This document shows positions 1 to 7,639 of a stretch of DNA of 24,197 nt, piece after piece (position 1 is the stretch's first letter; every line of letters begins with the position of its first letter). The translations under genes and the position numbers were made by a program. The notes beneath the pieces are model-generated. The model did no database searches. It was not told the DNA's origin and saw only the letters and a list, made by a program, of their open reading frames with translations. The DNA is taken from the NCBI GenBank assembly GCA_030263615.1, contig SZPH01000048.1, forward strand, positions 1 to 24,197, given 5' to 3'. The DNA is from Villigracilis sp900696595 (GTDB taxonomy: Bacteria > Chloroflexota > Anaerolineae > Anaerolineales > Villigracilaceae).

Positions 1-824
1 GTGTGATGCGGCGCGCGGAAGGGACGATGCTTGATGAGCGGAGTCCCCGGCGGGAGTTGATCCGCCACGGAGTAGATGCGCGTCACGTCCAGCGATTCTT
101 CGATGGACATTTCGGGCAGGATGCCGGGGATGGCTCTGGCCAATAAGGTTTTCCCCGCGCCGGGGCTGCCGACCATCAACACGTTATGCCCGCCCGCGGC
201 GGCGACTTCGAGCGCGCGCTTGACGTGTTCCTGTCCTTTGATCTCGGAGAAATCCGTCGGGGTGAAGAGCGGTTCGGCGGAGTCGCCTGAGGGGAGATAA
301 GGCTCAATGGGTTCGCGCCCGCTCAAATGTCCGTAGAGATGCGCAAGCGATTGGACCGGGTACACTTCCAGGTCGGGGATCAAGGCCGCTTCGGGCGCAT
401 CCGCTTCGGGGACGAACATCCGCTTGAATCCATTGGCGCGCGCGGCGGCCGCCATGGGCAAAATTCCGCGCGTGTGACGGACGGCTCCATCCAGTGAAAG
501 TTCGCCGACGACGATGGCTCCGGCGATGCTTTCATGCGGAAGAAAACCGGCGAGGATGACGACGCCCAAGGCGATGGGAAGATCGTAGGCGGGGCCTTCC
601 TTGCGGATGGCGGCGGGGGATAGATTGACGACGATGCGATGACGGGGGAAGTGCAGGCCGGCGTTCTTGACGGCGGTTTGCACGCGCTCGCGGCTTTCCT
701 GCACGGCGGCGTCGGGCAGGCCGACGATGACGACGGCGGGCAGGCCGTTGGTGTAATCAACCTCCACTTCGACGATGACACCTTCCAGCCCCGCTACGGC
801 GCAGGAGTAGACGCGGGAGAGCAT
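1..824 (-). CDS. comM: ComM/YifB family Mg-chelatase-like AAA+ protein, N-terminal part
   Basis: The 274 visible codons begin MLSRVYSCAVAGLEG and run off the left edge, so the C-terminal part is missing. The first ~170 residues match the ComM N-terminal domain of Lon-protease-like fold (VGLPDAAVQESRERV, LSPAAIRKEG, YDLPIALG, GELSLDGAVR). The AAA+ part follows, with Walker A GSPGAGKT at residues 219-226 and the family's FRAPHHT segment next to the edge. In Proteobacteria ComM is a hexameric helicase that promotes branch migration during natural transformation; the role here is inferred by homology. The start ATG has no Shine-Dalgarno sequence; a TAAAAT box ends 6 bases before it. No frameshift was seen. 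Full-length members have about 500 residues. Confidence 0.93.
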   Translation of the reverse strand, partial: MLSRVYSCAVAGLEGVIVEVEVDYTNGLPAVVIVGLPDAAVQESRERVQTAVKNAGLHFPRHRIVVNLSPAAIRKEGPAYDLPIALGVVILAGFLPHESIAGAIVVGELSLDGAVRHTRGILPMAAAARANGFKRMFVPEADAPEAALIPDLEVYPVQSLAHLYGHLSGREPIEPYLPSGDSAEPLFTPTDFSEIKGQEHVKRALEVAAAGGHNVLMVGSPGAGKTLLARAIPGILPEMSIEESLDVTRIYSVADQLPPGTPLIKHRPFRAPHH

Positions 825-830
825 GGGGTG

Positions 831-836
831 ATTTTA
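831..836 (-). promoter_or_regulatory. -10 box of comM, leaderless arrangement
   Basis: On the minus strand TAAAAT is followed by six bases and then the comM ATG. Transcription starting about seven bases after the box would begin at the start codon. No purine-rich ribosome binding site precedes the ATG. No clear -35 box was recognised. Confidence 0.45.
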
Positions 837-1127
837 TCATTCGATCAATTTTTTTTGCTGATATACTTAAAAAAACGCCTGAAAACTGTTTCAACGAGCG
901 GAGCGAGTTACGCAAGGCGGCATTTGGCTGGAAAATACGCTTGCAGATGAGTCGGTTACCGTCCACGAATGTTCACGAATAAACGAATAGGCGCGCCAGC
1001 ATTTGCGAATTCGCGACTTTATTCTTGGACGGTTCGTGAGGATGGCAAAAGTGCGTAACATGAGTTAATAATTGGCGTAGATTAGCGGATTCTGCCAGGG
1101 TTTTGCGTAAGTCCTAACTTTGTTTTT

Positions 1128-1220
1128 AGGACGCGGAAAACGCGGATGAACGCAGATTTTTTTGGCAAAACGCCCGAAACAATGCCTTGAATCCTCGTTT
1201 TCAGCGCTCGTCCGCGTCCT
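1128..1220. repeat. inverted repeat element, about 93 bp
   Basis: A 10-bp perfect inverted repeat, AGGACGCGGA at 1128-1137 and TCCGCGTCCT at 1211-1220, flanks an interior with more GCGGATGAACGCAGA-like motifs and a T run. The arms are too far apart to be a simple terminator. It looks like a small noncoding dispersed element, but copy number cannot be judged from this window. Confidence 0.45.
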
Positions 1221-1303
1221 GATTTTAAGAGTGTAGGGTAATCAATGAAATTATCCGTATTCTGGAGCGCAAATCTGAGACTTGCGTACAAGAGAGGTGA
1301 CTT

Positions 1304-1945
1304 ATGTTTCAATTCGAAGGATTGGATCGCCGCAAGCAGGAGGACAAAGTCCGCGCGGAGGGGCGCCTGCCGCCGGGTCAGTCGTTGACGCAGAAGTTTC
1401 CCGTCCTGCATTACGGGCCTGTGCCGCCGTTCAACGCCGCCGTTTGGGACTTCCGCATTTGGGGCGAAGTGGAAGAGGAAAAACGCTGGAGTTGGGACGA
1501 GTTCAATCAGTTGCCGCGCGCCAAATTGTGCATGGATATTCACTGCGTGACGCGCTGGAGCAAGTTCGACACGGAATGGGAGGGCGTTTCGGTCAGGACG
1601 CTCCTGGATCGGGGCTTCTTCAAGATCAAGCCGACGGCGACTCACGTCATGCAACACGCCGAGTACGGCTTCACGGTCAACCTGCCGCTGGAGGTGGTCT
1701 TGCAGGATAACTTTTTGCTGGCGACGCATTTCATGGGCGAACCGATCTCCTCCGATCACGGCTATCCCCTGCGCGGAGTGGTCGGCTTCGTCCCTGGGCG
1801 CGAAGACATGGAAACGCCGTACTTCTGGAAGGGCGCCAAGTGGCTGCGTTCCATCGAGTTCATGCCGCGCGACAAACGCGGGTTCTGGGAGCAGGCCGGG
1901 TATCATAACCGCGCCGATGTCTGGCGCGAAGAGCGGTTTGGGTGA
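1304..1945 (+). CDS. sulfite oxidase-like molybdopterin-dependent oxidoreductase
   Basis: A 213-residue protein of the sulfite-oxidase-like superfamily, resembling the short bacterial YuiH-type members. It should bind one molybdopterin cofactor through Cys81 in DIHCVTRW, followed by the family pattern W-x-G-V (EWEGVSVRTLL) and a C-terminal GYPLRGVVGF and K-W-x-x-x-I-EF segment. No Tat or Sec signal is visible, so it is probably cytosolic unless exported otherwise. Only the cofactor domain is present, with no haem or dimerisation domain; the length suits the short family. The start is supported by GAGAGGTGA just upstream. The substrate is unknown; sulfite oxidation should not be assumed. Confidence 0.88.
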   Translation: MFQFEGLDRRKQEDKVRAEGRLPPGQSLTQKFPVLHYGPVPPFNAAVWDFRIWGEVEEEKRWSWDEFNQLPRAKLCMDIHCVTRWSKFDTEWEGVSVRTLLDRGFFKIKPTATHVMQHAEYGFTVNLPLEVVLQDNFLLATHFMGEPISSDHGYPLRGVVGFVPGREDMETPYFWKGAKWLRSIEFMPRDKRGFWEQAGYHNRADVWREERFG

Positions 1946-2018
1946 CCGTCCTGGCGTTCAGTTCTGCGACAGACCTTTTCCATTTTTCGCCGCCGAACAG
2001 ACGCGCAAAATCGAATCT

Positions 2019-2936
2019 TTAGTTAAGCGTTTCGATATTGGGTTCGAGCGGAATGCGGTTGATCAGGTCGAGGAAGTCCGCCGGGGTGGTTTCGGATTGG
2101 GGTTTGTCCATCAGGGCGAGCAGGGTCGCTTCCATGACGTTTGTGCCAAAACTTCTACCGTCCAGCCGCGGCGTGACGGTGACGAGGATGTGCAGGTTGC
2201 GTTTACGCAGTTCTTCCACGTTCTTCGGCGTGGTTGTGTTGGTGACGATGATTTTGCCGCTCAGGTCGTCCGGCATGTATTGGCGGATCTGTAAAAAGTC
2301 GCCCGCGATCACCTGCGCCCTTTCATAATACTTTGTCCATTTCGGCTGCGGGGGCTTGTCCTGTTCGGAGCCGAGCGGATACAGCCATGAAAACGGCATC
2401 TGCACGATGGCGGGCAGGAGGAATGCGGCGAGAATCCTCGCCTGGCGCAGGGTGCGAATGGGGAAGGGCAGTCCGAGCGCGAACATCATATCGCCGAAGA
2501 TTGTATCCAAGCCCGCCTCCACCATGGCTTTGCCCATGCTGTAACGATCCACGACGCTGGTGTGCATGGCGGGCAATCCCCTGAGCGTGCGCCCCTCTTT
2601 TTGGTTGAGATGTTTTTCGAGCGCGTCGAAGGCGCGTTTTTCGAGGATGCCCTTCACGCCGTTGCCGTCGCCGAATTTGCTGATCTTGACCGCGTTGCGG
2701 AATCGCTTCACGTCGCGGAAGTAATAGCGTTTGTCTTCGACCTGGAGGAAGAACTCGACTCCGCCCGCGCCGATGGCGTCCACTTTGCCGTCCAATTCTT
2801 TATACAAGGCGACGGCTTTTTCGAAATCTCCGTTCGTGCCTCGTCTTGATATTTCACATTCCTGCCCCAGGAATGTGTGCCGCGTGGAATGGTCGCGCGC
2901 GGACGAGCCTACGCTGATGGATACGATCCGTTTCAC
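2019..2936 (-). CDS. conserved protein of the family often labelled quinate 5-dehydrogenase
   Basis: A 305-residue protein starting at GTG, with GGAGG six bases upstream. It opens with MKRIVSISVGSSARDH and contains DGKVDAIGAGGVEF, DRYSMGKAMVEAG, FGDMMFALGLPFPI, YERAQVIAGDFLQIRQYMP, IVTNTTTPKNVEEL and GRSFGTNVMEA. This set recalls a conserved Chloroflexota/Firmicutes family carried in databases under the name quinate 5-dehydrogenase. I see no classical GxGxxG NAD-binding motif at the N-terminus and no shikimate/quinate pathway genes nearby, so the name should be treated as doubtful. No signal peptide; residues 165-185 are somewhat hydrophobic but contain charged neighbours. It is convergent with the molybdoprotein gene. 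Confidence 0.75.
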   Translation of the reverse strand: MKRIVSISVGSSARDHSTRHTFLGQECEISRRGTNGDFEKAVALYKELDGKVDAIGAGGVEFFLQVEDKRYYFRDVKRFRNAVKISKFGDGNGVKGILEKRAFDALEKHLNQKEGRTLRGLPAMHTSVVDRYSMGKAMVEAGLDTIFGDMMFALGLPFPIRTLRQARILAAFLLPAIVQMPFSWLYPLGSEQDKPPQPKWTKYYERAQVIAGDFLQIRQYMPDDLSGKIIVTNTTTPKNVEELRKRNLHILVTVTPRLDGRSFGTNVMEATLLALMDKPQSETTPADFLDLINRIPLEPNIETLN

Positions 2937-3140
2937 CTGCCGCCTCCGTTTGAGATAAGATAGCTTATTGTACGACTCATCGGCTTTGGCGGGGAGGAAG
3001 ATCGGGGAGCCGAATCAAGCCGGGGCGGAGTCTGAGGCGCGATTCCGTTCGGGTGATGGGGCGAAGCGGACGCATCCCGGCGGGGTTATATCAGTCGGCG
3101 GGTATAATCCGCCCATCAACTCAACACAGAGGAGGCGCGC
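2937..3140. promoter_or_regulatory. divergent promoter region with -10 box of ilvE
   Basis: The space between the two divergent genes contains TATAAT at 3103-3108, framed by the short inverted repeat GGCGG/CCGCC (3097-3101 and 3109-3113). A start about seven bases on would give ilvE a leader of about 26 bases. No consensus -35 box is visible. On the minus strand TACAAT at about 2966-2971 could serve the opposite gene. Confidence 0.5.
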
Positions 3141-4058
3141 GTGGATCTTACGAAACATGCGTTCTTTGAAGGTAAGACTGTTCCCCTGAGCGAGGCAAGG
3201 ATCAGCATTGCCACGCACGGTTTTTTATATGGCACCGCCGTCTTCGGCGGGATGCGCGCATACTGGAACGAAGAGAAGCAACGTCTCTTCGTTTTTCGTC
3301 CCTACGACCATTTTCACCGTTTGTTGAATTCGGGCAAAATGATGACGATGAGCGTTCCGTACGACGAAGAGGGGTTGACCGAATTGACTGTTGATTTGTT
3401 GAGAACCGATAACTGGCGGAGGGATGTGTACCTGCGCCCGACGATCTACAAGGCGGATATGGGCATCGGCGTGAGGCTGCACGAGTTGAAGGACGAGTTC
3501 TGCATGTTTGTGATGGCGTATGAGCCGTACGTCAAAAACGACACGAACGCGCATGTGACTGTCTCTTCGTGGCGGCGCATTGACGATAACGTCATCCCGG
3601 CGCGCGGCAAGGTGGCGGGCGCGTACGCCAATTCGGCGTTGATCAAAACGGACGCGAACCGCGCGGGCTTCGACGAGGCGCTTGTGCTGGATCAGAACGG
3701 TCATATCTCCGAGGGATCGGCGATGAATATCTTCATGGCGCGAGAGGGAGTCCTGATCACGCCGCCGGTGACGGATAATATTCTCGAAGGCATCACGCGC
3801 CGTTCGGTGATCGAAGTGGCTCGCAAAGAATTGGGGCTGGACGTGGTCGAACGTTCGATAGACCGCACGGAAGTGTACATGGCGGACGAACTGTTCATGA
3901 CGGGGACAGCCGCGCAGGTGGTGGCGGTGACGAAGGTGGATCACCGACCGGTGGGGGGCGGTTCGATGGGTCCGATCACGACGAAATTGAGGGCGGCTTA
4001 CGAAGATATCGTGCGCGGGAAGAATCCGAGATTTGCAAATTGGAACGTGGAAGTGTAA
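3141..4058 (+). CDS. ilvE: branched-chain amino acid aminotransferase
   Basis: A class IV PLP-dependent aminotransferase of 305 residues, the usual length. It interconverts branched-chain amino acids with their 2-oxo acids using glutamate/2-oxoglutarate, the last step of Leu, Ile and Val synthesis, in the cytosol. Family landmarks are THGFLYGTAVFGGMRAY near the N-terminus, the PLP lysine Lys157 in PARGKVAGAYANS, GHISEGSAMNIF at 188-198 and DNILEGITRRSVIEVA at 212-227. Translation starts at GTG with a strong GAGGAGG site. A -10 box lies about 35 bases upstream. Substrate range among branched-chain versus D-amino or chorismate-type class IV enzymes is judged from these motifs. Confidence 0.93.
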   Translation: MDLTKHAFFEGKTVPLSEARISIATHGFLYGTAVFGGMRAYWNEEKQRLFVFRPYDHFHRLLNSGKMMTMSVPYDEEGLTELTVDLLRTDNWRRDVYLRPTIYKADMGIGVRLHELKDEFCMFVMAYEPYVKNDTNAHVTVSSWRRIDDNVIPARGKVAGAYANSALIKTDANRAGFDEALVLDQNGHISEGSAMNIFMAREGVLITPPVTDNILEGITRRSVIEVARKELGLDVVERSIDRTEVYMADELFMTGTAAQVVAVTKVDHRPVGGGSMGPITTKLRAAYEDIVRGKNPRFANWNVEV

Positions 4059-4089
4059 GCCGCATTCAACAAATTCCAACGCTCCTCTT

Positions 4090-4125
4090 ACGCCGCATTG
4101 ACATTTCGCCAATGCGGCGTTTGTT
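4090..4125 (+). terminator. hairpin after ilvE
   Basis: ACGCCGCATTG (4090-4100) and CAATGCGGCGT (4110-4120) form an 11-bp perfect stem with a 9-base loop, followed by TTGTT. The tail is short, so termination may be partial. The next promoter's -10 box begins at the end of the tail. Confidence 0.65.
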
Positions 4126-4130
4126 ATAAT
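4125..4130 (+). promoter_or_regulatory. -10 box of clpC
   Basis: A perfect TATAAT directly follows the ilvE terminator hairpin. TTGACA occurs at 4098-4103 but the 21-base spacer is too long for a standard promoter, and it lies inside the hairpin. Transcription would start near 4136, leaving about 120 bases before the clpC ATG. Confidence 0.55.
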
Positions 4131-4135
4131 CGCCC

Positions 4136-4240
4136 ATGCTAAAACCTGGCAGGTCTTATCCGCGCTGCTTGCAGGTCGCAACCCACGCGTGGAAGAAGAC
4201 CTCTCCCGACGGACAATTGGAGATGTCAGGTTTGGTTTGA
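4136..4240 (+). other. possible leaderless upstream ORF before clpC (34 codons)
   Basis: An ATG sits five bases after the TATAAT box and opens a 34-codon frame (MLKPGRSYPRCLQ...) that ends with TGA at 4238-4240, fourteen bases before the clpC start and next to its AAAGGAC ribosome binding site. The frame has no recognised similarity. It might be a regulatory leader peptide or chance. Confidence 0.25.
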
Positions 4241-4254
4241 AAGGACAATTCCCC

Positions 4255-6732
4255 ATGATGCGATTCGACCGATTTACAGAAAGAGCGCAGGAGGCCGCGC
4301 AAAGAGCCGCGGAGATCATCCAGCGTTATGGCCACAACCAGATTGACACTGAACACATCCTGCTGGCGTTGATCGAACAGCCCGGCGGAGTGATTCCCCA
4401 AATCCTTGAAAAATTGAGCGTCAGCGCCCAGGCGTTGACCGAACGGCTCGACGCCACCCTGCGCGCCAGTCCGAAGGCGAATATCTTCGGCGGCGGCGGG
4501 GCGGGGCAGATCTTCATCACGCCGCGCGTCAAGCGCATTATTGACCTTGCCAACGAGGAAGCCAACCGTCTGAAGGACGAATACATTTCGACCGAGCATA
4601 TCTTTCTGGCGATTCTGACCGAGCGCAACACGCCCGCGGCGCGCATCTTGGAATCGGCCGGGTTGAGCCGCGATCGCGTTTACGATTCGATCCAGGATTT
4701 GCGCGGCGGACAGCGCGTGACCGACCCGCAGGCAGAGACGAAATATCGCGCGCTCGATAAATATTCGCGCGATTTGACCCAACTGGCGCGCGAAGGCAAA
4801 CTTGACCCGGTCATCGGGCGCGACAACGAGATCATGCGCCTGATTCAGATTCTCTCGCGCCGCACGAAGAACAACCCGGTGTTGATCGGCGAGGCGGGCG
4901 TGGGCAAGACCGCCATCGCGGAAGGACTCGCGCAAAAGATCGCCACGAACGACGTGCCGGAGATTCTCTCAGGCAAAAAGGTGGTCGCGCTCGACTTGGG
5001 CGCGATGATCGCCGGGTCCAGGTTTAGAGGCGAGTTCGAGGAAAGACTCAAAGCGGTGATGGAGGAAGTCCAGCGCGCAAAGGGCGACATCATCCTGATG
5101 ATTGACGAACTGCATACCGTCGTCGGCGCGGGGGCGGCGCAGGGCGCGATGGACGCCAGCAACATGCTCAAGCCTGCGCTTGCAAGAGGCGAATTGCAGT
5201 GCATCGGCGCGACGACGCTGGACGAATATCACAAACACATCGAGAAGGACGCCGCGCTCGAACGCCGCTTCGCCCCGATCTATGTGGACGAGCCGAGCGT
5301 GGACGATACGATCAAAATGCTTCAGGGTTTGCGCGACCGCTACGAGGCGCATCACAAGGTGCGATTTTCGGATGAAGCCCTGTCCGCCGCAGCCCATCTG
5401 GCGGATCGCTACGTGACCGACCGCCACCTGCCCGATAAAGCCATTGACCTGATGGACGAAGCCGCCGCGAAACTTCGCGTGGCTCTGTATTCCATGCCGC
5501 CGGATTTGAAGGCGATGAAGACCGAGGTTGACAAACTGCAAGCCGAGGAGGAACAGGCCGGCTTGAATCGCGATTACGAACGCGCCGCGCAAAAGAAAGC
5601 CGAGCGCCTGCGCCTCGAGCAGGAATACAACGCGAAGCGCGACCATTGGGAAGCCGAACATCACCTCGATGAAGTGGTGGATGTGAACGACATCGCCGCG
5701 GTCGTGCATCAGTGGACGGGCATCCCCGTGACTCAGATGCTCGAGACCGAATCCGAGAAACTCCTGCACATGGAGGCGCGTTTGCACGAACGCATCATCG
5801 GGCAGGAGGAGGCCATCCACGCCATCTCGGACGCGATCCGCCGCGCGCGCTCCGGTTTGAAGGATCCTTCGCGCCCGATCGGCTCGTTCATCTTTATCGG
5901 ACCTTCGGGCGTGGGCAAGACCGAACTGGCCAAAGCGCTCGCGTGGTTCATGTTCGACGACGAGGACGCAATGGTGCGCATTGACATGTCCGAGTACCGC
6001 GAACAGCATACGGTCAGCCGCCTCTTCGGCGCGCCTCCGGGATATGTTGGCTACGAGGAGGGCGGTCAACTGACCGAAGCCGTGCGCCGCAGGCCGTATC
6101 GCGTGCTGTTGTTCGACGAGATCGAGAAGGCGCACCCCGAAGTGTGGAACGCCTTGTTGCAGATACTCGACGACGGGCGCATGACCGACGGACAGGGCAA
6201 CGTGGTGGACTTCCGCAACACGGTTCTGATCATGACCTCAAACCTCGGCACCGAATATGTGAGAAAGGGCGGCACGTTGGGATTTTTGCCCGGCAAAACC
6301 GAACCCTCCGACCGCGAGGCGCACGACAAAATTGACAAGGCGCTCAAGGCGGCCTTCCGTCCCGAGTTCCTCAACCGCATAGACGAGATCATCATGTTCT
6401 CGCCGCTCTCGCTCGAACAGATGGAGCAGATCGTCATCCTGCAAATGAAGGAAGTGCAGGACCGTCTCAACGATCATAACATCACCGTGTTATTGACCGA
6501 CCCGGCGCGCGCCTGGCTGGCGAAGGCGGGCTACGACCCGGCCTTCGGGGCGCGTCCGCTGCGCAGGGCGATCCAGAAATATGTCGAGAGCCCGCTCTCG
6601 GTGGAACTGCTCGGCGGCAAGTTCAAAGACGGCGCCGAAGTGACCGTGGATGTGGACGAGCAGGAAAACAAAATCGTCTTCAGTTCGTCGTCCGCGGCGA
6701 AGAAGAAATCCGAACAGGAAGTGGAAGCCTAA
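4255..6732 (+). CDS. clpC: ATP-dependent Clp protease ATP-binding subunit ClpC (Hsp100 unfoldase)
   Basis: An 825-residue Hsp100 AAA+ unfoldase that feeds proteins to the ClpP peptidase or refolds them. Domains in order: two Clp N-repeats (residues ~3-145), AAA-1 with Walker A GEAGVGKT at 212-219 and Walker B LMIDE near 281, a short coiled middle domain with UVR-like sequence (LNRDYERAAQKKAERLR, ~435-455), AAA-2 with Walker A GPSGVGKT at 549-556, and the D2-small C-terminal domain. The short middle domain separates it from ClpB. I chose the ATG of MMRFDRFTERAQ, where the family starts, preceded by AAAGGAC; the frame is open 22 codons further up to a GTG, but that part is not family-like. No ctsR or mcsAB is nearby. 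Confidence 0.95.
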   Translation: MMRFDRFTERAQEAAQRAAEIIQRYGHNQIDTEHILLALIEQPGGVIPQILEKLSVSAQALTERLDATLRASPKANIFGGGGAGQIFITPRVKRIIDLANEEANRLKDEYISTEHIFLAILTERNTPAARILESAGLSRDRVYDSIQDLRGGQRVTDPQAETKYRALDKYSRDLTQLAREGKLDPVIGRDNEIMRLIQILSRRTKNNPVLIGEAGVGKTAIAEGLAQKIATNDVPEILSGKKVVALDLGAMIAGSRFRGEFEERLKAVMEEVQRAKGDIILMIDELHTVVGAGAAQGAMDASNMLKPALARGELQCIGATTLDEYHKHIEKDAALERRFAPIYVDEPSVDDTIKMLQGLRDRYEAHHKVRFSDEALSAAAHLADRYVTDRHLPDKAIDLMDEAAAKLRVALYSMPPDLKAMKTEVDKLQAEEEQAGLNRDYERAAQKKAERLRLEQEYNAKRDHWEAEHHLDEVVDVNDIAAVVHQWTGIPVTQMLETESEKLLHMEARLHERIIGQEEAIHAISDAIRRARSGLKDPSRPIGSFIFIGPSGVGKTELAKALAWFMFDDEDAMVRIDMSEYREQHTVSRLFGAPPGYVGYEEGGQLTEAVRRRPYRVLLFDEIEKAHPEVWNALLQILDDGRMTDGQGNVVDFRNTVLIMTSNLGTEYVRKGGTLGFLPGKTEPSDREAHDKIDKALKAAFRPEFLNRIDEIIMFSPLSLEQMEQIVILQMKEVQDRLNDHNITVLLTDPARAWLAKAGYDPAFGARPLRRAIQKYVESPLSVELLGGKFKDGAEVTVDVDEQENKIVFSSSSAAKKKSEQEVEA

Positions 6733-6733
6733 C

Positions 6734-6765
6734 AAAAACGCCCCGGCTCGAACCGGGGCGTTTTT
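6734..6765. terminator. bidirectional terminator after clpC
   Basis: AAAAACGCCCCGG and CCGGGGCGTTTTT form a perfect 13-bp hairpin with the 6-base loop CTCGAA. It has an A run on one side and a T run on the other, so it can end clpC and the minus-strand small-gene run that converges on it. Confidence 0.92.
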
Positions 6766-6816
6766 CAATCGAACCGGACTCCTTATCTCTGCGATGAACG
6801 GATCAATGATAATGGC

Positions 6817-6915
6817 TCAATCGCAGCCGATGAGACGCTCCATCAACCTGATGCGCCCAGCGAGAATGATATCCATTTGCTTTTGCGGCGCTTCGACAAC
6901 CTTCTGCTTTTTCAT
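6817..6915 (-). CDS. possible 32-residue small protein
   Basis: A short frame, MKKQKVVEAPQKQMDIILAG... ending RLIGCD, lies 18 bases after the stop of the two-helix membrane protein on the same strand. It is charged, with no signal or membrane segment. No good ribosome binding site precedes it, so it may be read only by coupling or not at all. Unrecognised. Confidence 0.2.
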   Translation of the reverse strand: MKKQKVVEAPQKQMDIILAGRIRLMERLIGCD

Positions 6916-6933
6916 CCAAACAAGGTTGCGCTG

Positions 6934-7194
6934 TCAGTTTTGCCCGCGCCATTGATATGCAAGGATGCCGGTTACGATGACTTCCAACGCCGCGATGAAA
7001 TAGAACATGGTTCGGATGCTTTGCGCTTCCTCGGATTTCGCGATCAGTCCCTGCGGCGAGCCTCCGCTTGCGACCACTGCGTTGATCTCCGCCTCGGACG
7101 GAGCGGCGGCGTTGAACATGGAATTGAAGGCGAAATATGTGACCGCCAAAATGACCAGCCCGACGATGATGGCATTGATTGATTTGCGGCTCAT
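6934..7194 (-). CDS. small two-helix membrane protein, unknown function
   Basis: An 86-residue protein with hydrophobic segments at about 6-26 (INAIIVGLVILAVTYFAF) and 63-80 (MFYFIAALEVIVTGILAY). They are joined by a polar loop with many Ala, Glu and Ser residues. This predicts two transmembrane helices with both ends on the same side. AAGGAG stands at good distance before the ATG. It lies 16 bases after a lipoprotein gene and is probably co-transcribed with it. I do not recognise a family. Confidence 0.75.
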   Translation of the reverse strand: MSRKSINAIIVGLVILAVTYFAFNSMFNAAAPSEAEINAVVASGGSPQGLIAKSEEAQSIRTMFYFIAALEVIVTGILAYQWRGQN

Positions 7195-7210
7195 GTTTGC
7201 TCCTTTTCGC

Positions 7211-7558
7211 TCAGGGAAGGGGGATTTCTGTATCGCCCTTCACAACCAAGGTGAGATTATTCGCATTTTCAGGCGCTTCAAAAATATACTTTCCGTCAAA
7301 CAGCCCGGAGCCCGGATAGGAATTGCCAGCCCCATCTTTGAGAACCAGGTCGCCAAAGGGAGATATTTCTTCACTGGTCTGCAATTCAATCAACAAAATG
7401 ACATATCCCGGACGGGCATGTGCGGCGGGCATTCCCTCATAACCGATTGAATACACCCGCTCAACGCCGATGATTTTTGCCTTTTGTCCCAAACACCCTG
7501 CAAAAGTCAGGGCCGCCGCCAAAAGACAGGCGGCAATTTTTAAGTGTTTTGCGCTCAT
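7211..7558 (-). CDS. small lipoprotein, unknown function
   Basis: A 115-residue protein with a lipoprotein signal peptide (MSAKHLKIAACLLAAALTFAGC) and lipid-attachment Cys22. The mature part contains YVILLIELQTSEEISPFGDLVLKDGAG, which would suit a small beta-sandwich of the kind found in DUF4352-like extracellular domains; that is only an impression. The start is set by GGAGG six bases upstream and by the signal peptide; an upstream ATG 24 codons earlier lacks both. It is the second of several secreted-type genes in this minus-strand run. Confidence 0.78.
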   Translation of the reverse strand: MSAKHLKIAACLLAAALTFAGCLGQKAKIIGVERVYSIGYEGMPAAHARPGYVILLIELQTSEEISPFGDLVLKDGAGNSYPGSGLFDGKYIFEAPENANNLTLVVKGDTEIPLP

Positions 7559-7639
7559 TTTTCCTCCAATCGTTTGGCGTCCTGTTTGCAACAACTTGAT
7601 TGTTTCGGGGCAGGGCAAGGTCAATGCCAAAAACGAGAG

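Larger units (their letters stand above)
825..1303. other. repeat-rich intergenic region without recognised gene
   Basis: This stretch of about 480 bases between two divergent genes holds no convincing coding sequence. It contains degenerate CACGAAT-type repeats around 959-1040, including the palindrome GCGAATTCGC, and a larger inverted element around 1128-1220. The last bases hold a good ribosome binding site (GAGAGGTGA) for the downstream gene. Promoters for both flanking genes must lie here. Confidence 0.6.

Noticed and set aside
1082..1906. 274-residue minus-strand frame opposite the molybdoprotein
   Set aside because: Antisense shadow; the plus strand has the Cys-containing family motif and a good ribosome site.
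4098..4103. TTGACA as -35 box of the clpC promoter
   Set aside because: The spacer to TATAAT is 21 bases, outside the usual range, and the hexamer lies in the ilvE hairpin.
4189..4254. Upstream GTG start adding 22 residues to ClpC
   Set aside because: The added residues are not family-like, while the ATG at 4255 begins at the conserved N-domain and has AAAGGAC upstream.
3225..4319. 364-residue minus-strand frame over ilvE and the clpC start
   Set aside because: Crosses two genuine genes and a terminator, rich in Arg and His, no recognisable domain.
4969..6135. 388-residue minus-strand frame inside clpC
   Set aside because: His- and Arg-rich antisense shadow of a strongly conserved gene.
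7559..7630. Longer N-terminus for the 115-residue lipoprotein
   Set aside because: The extra residues would bury the lipoprotein signal peptide and have no ribosome binding site.
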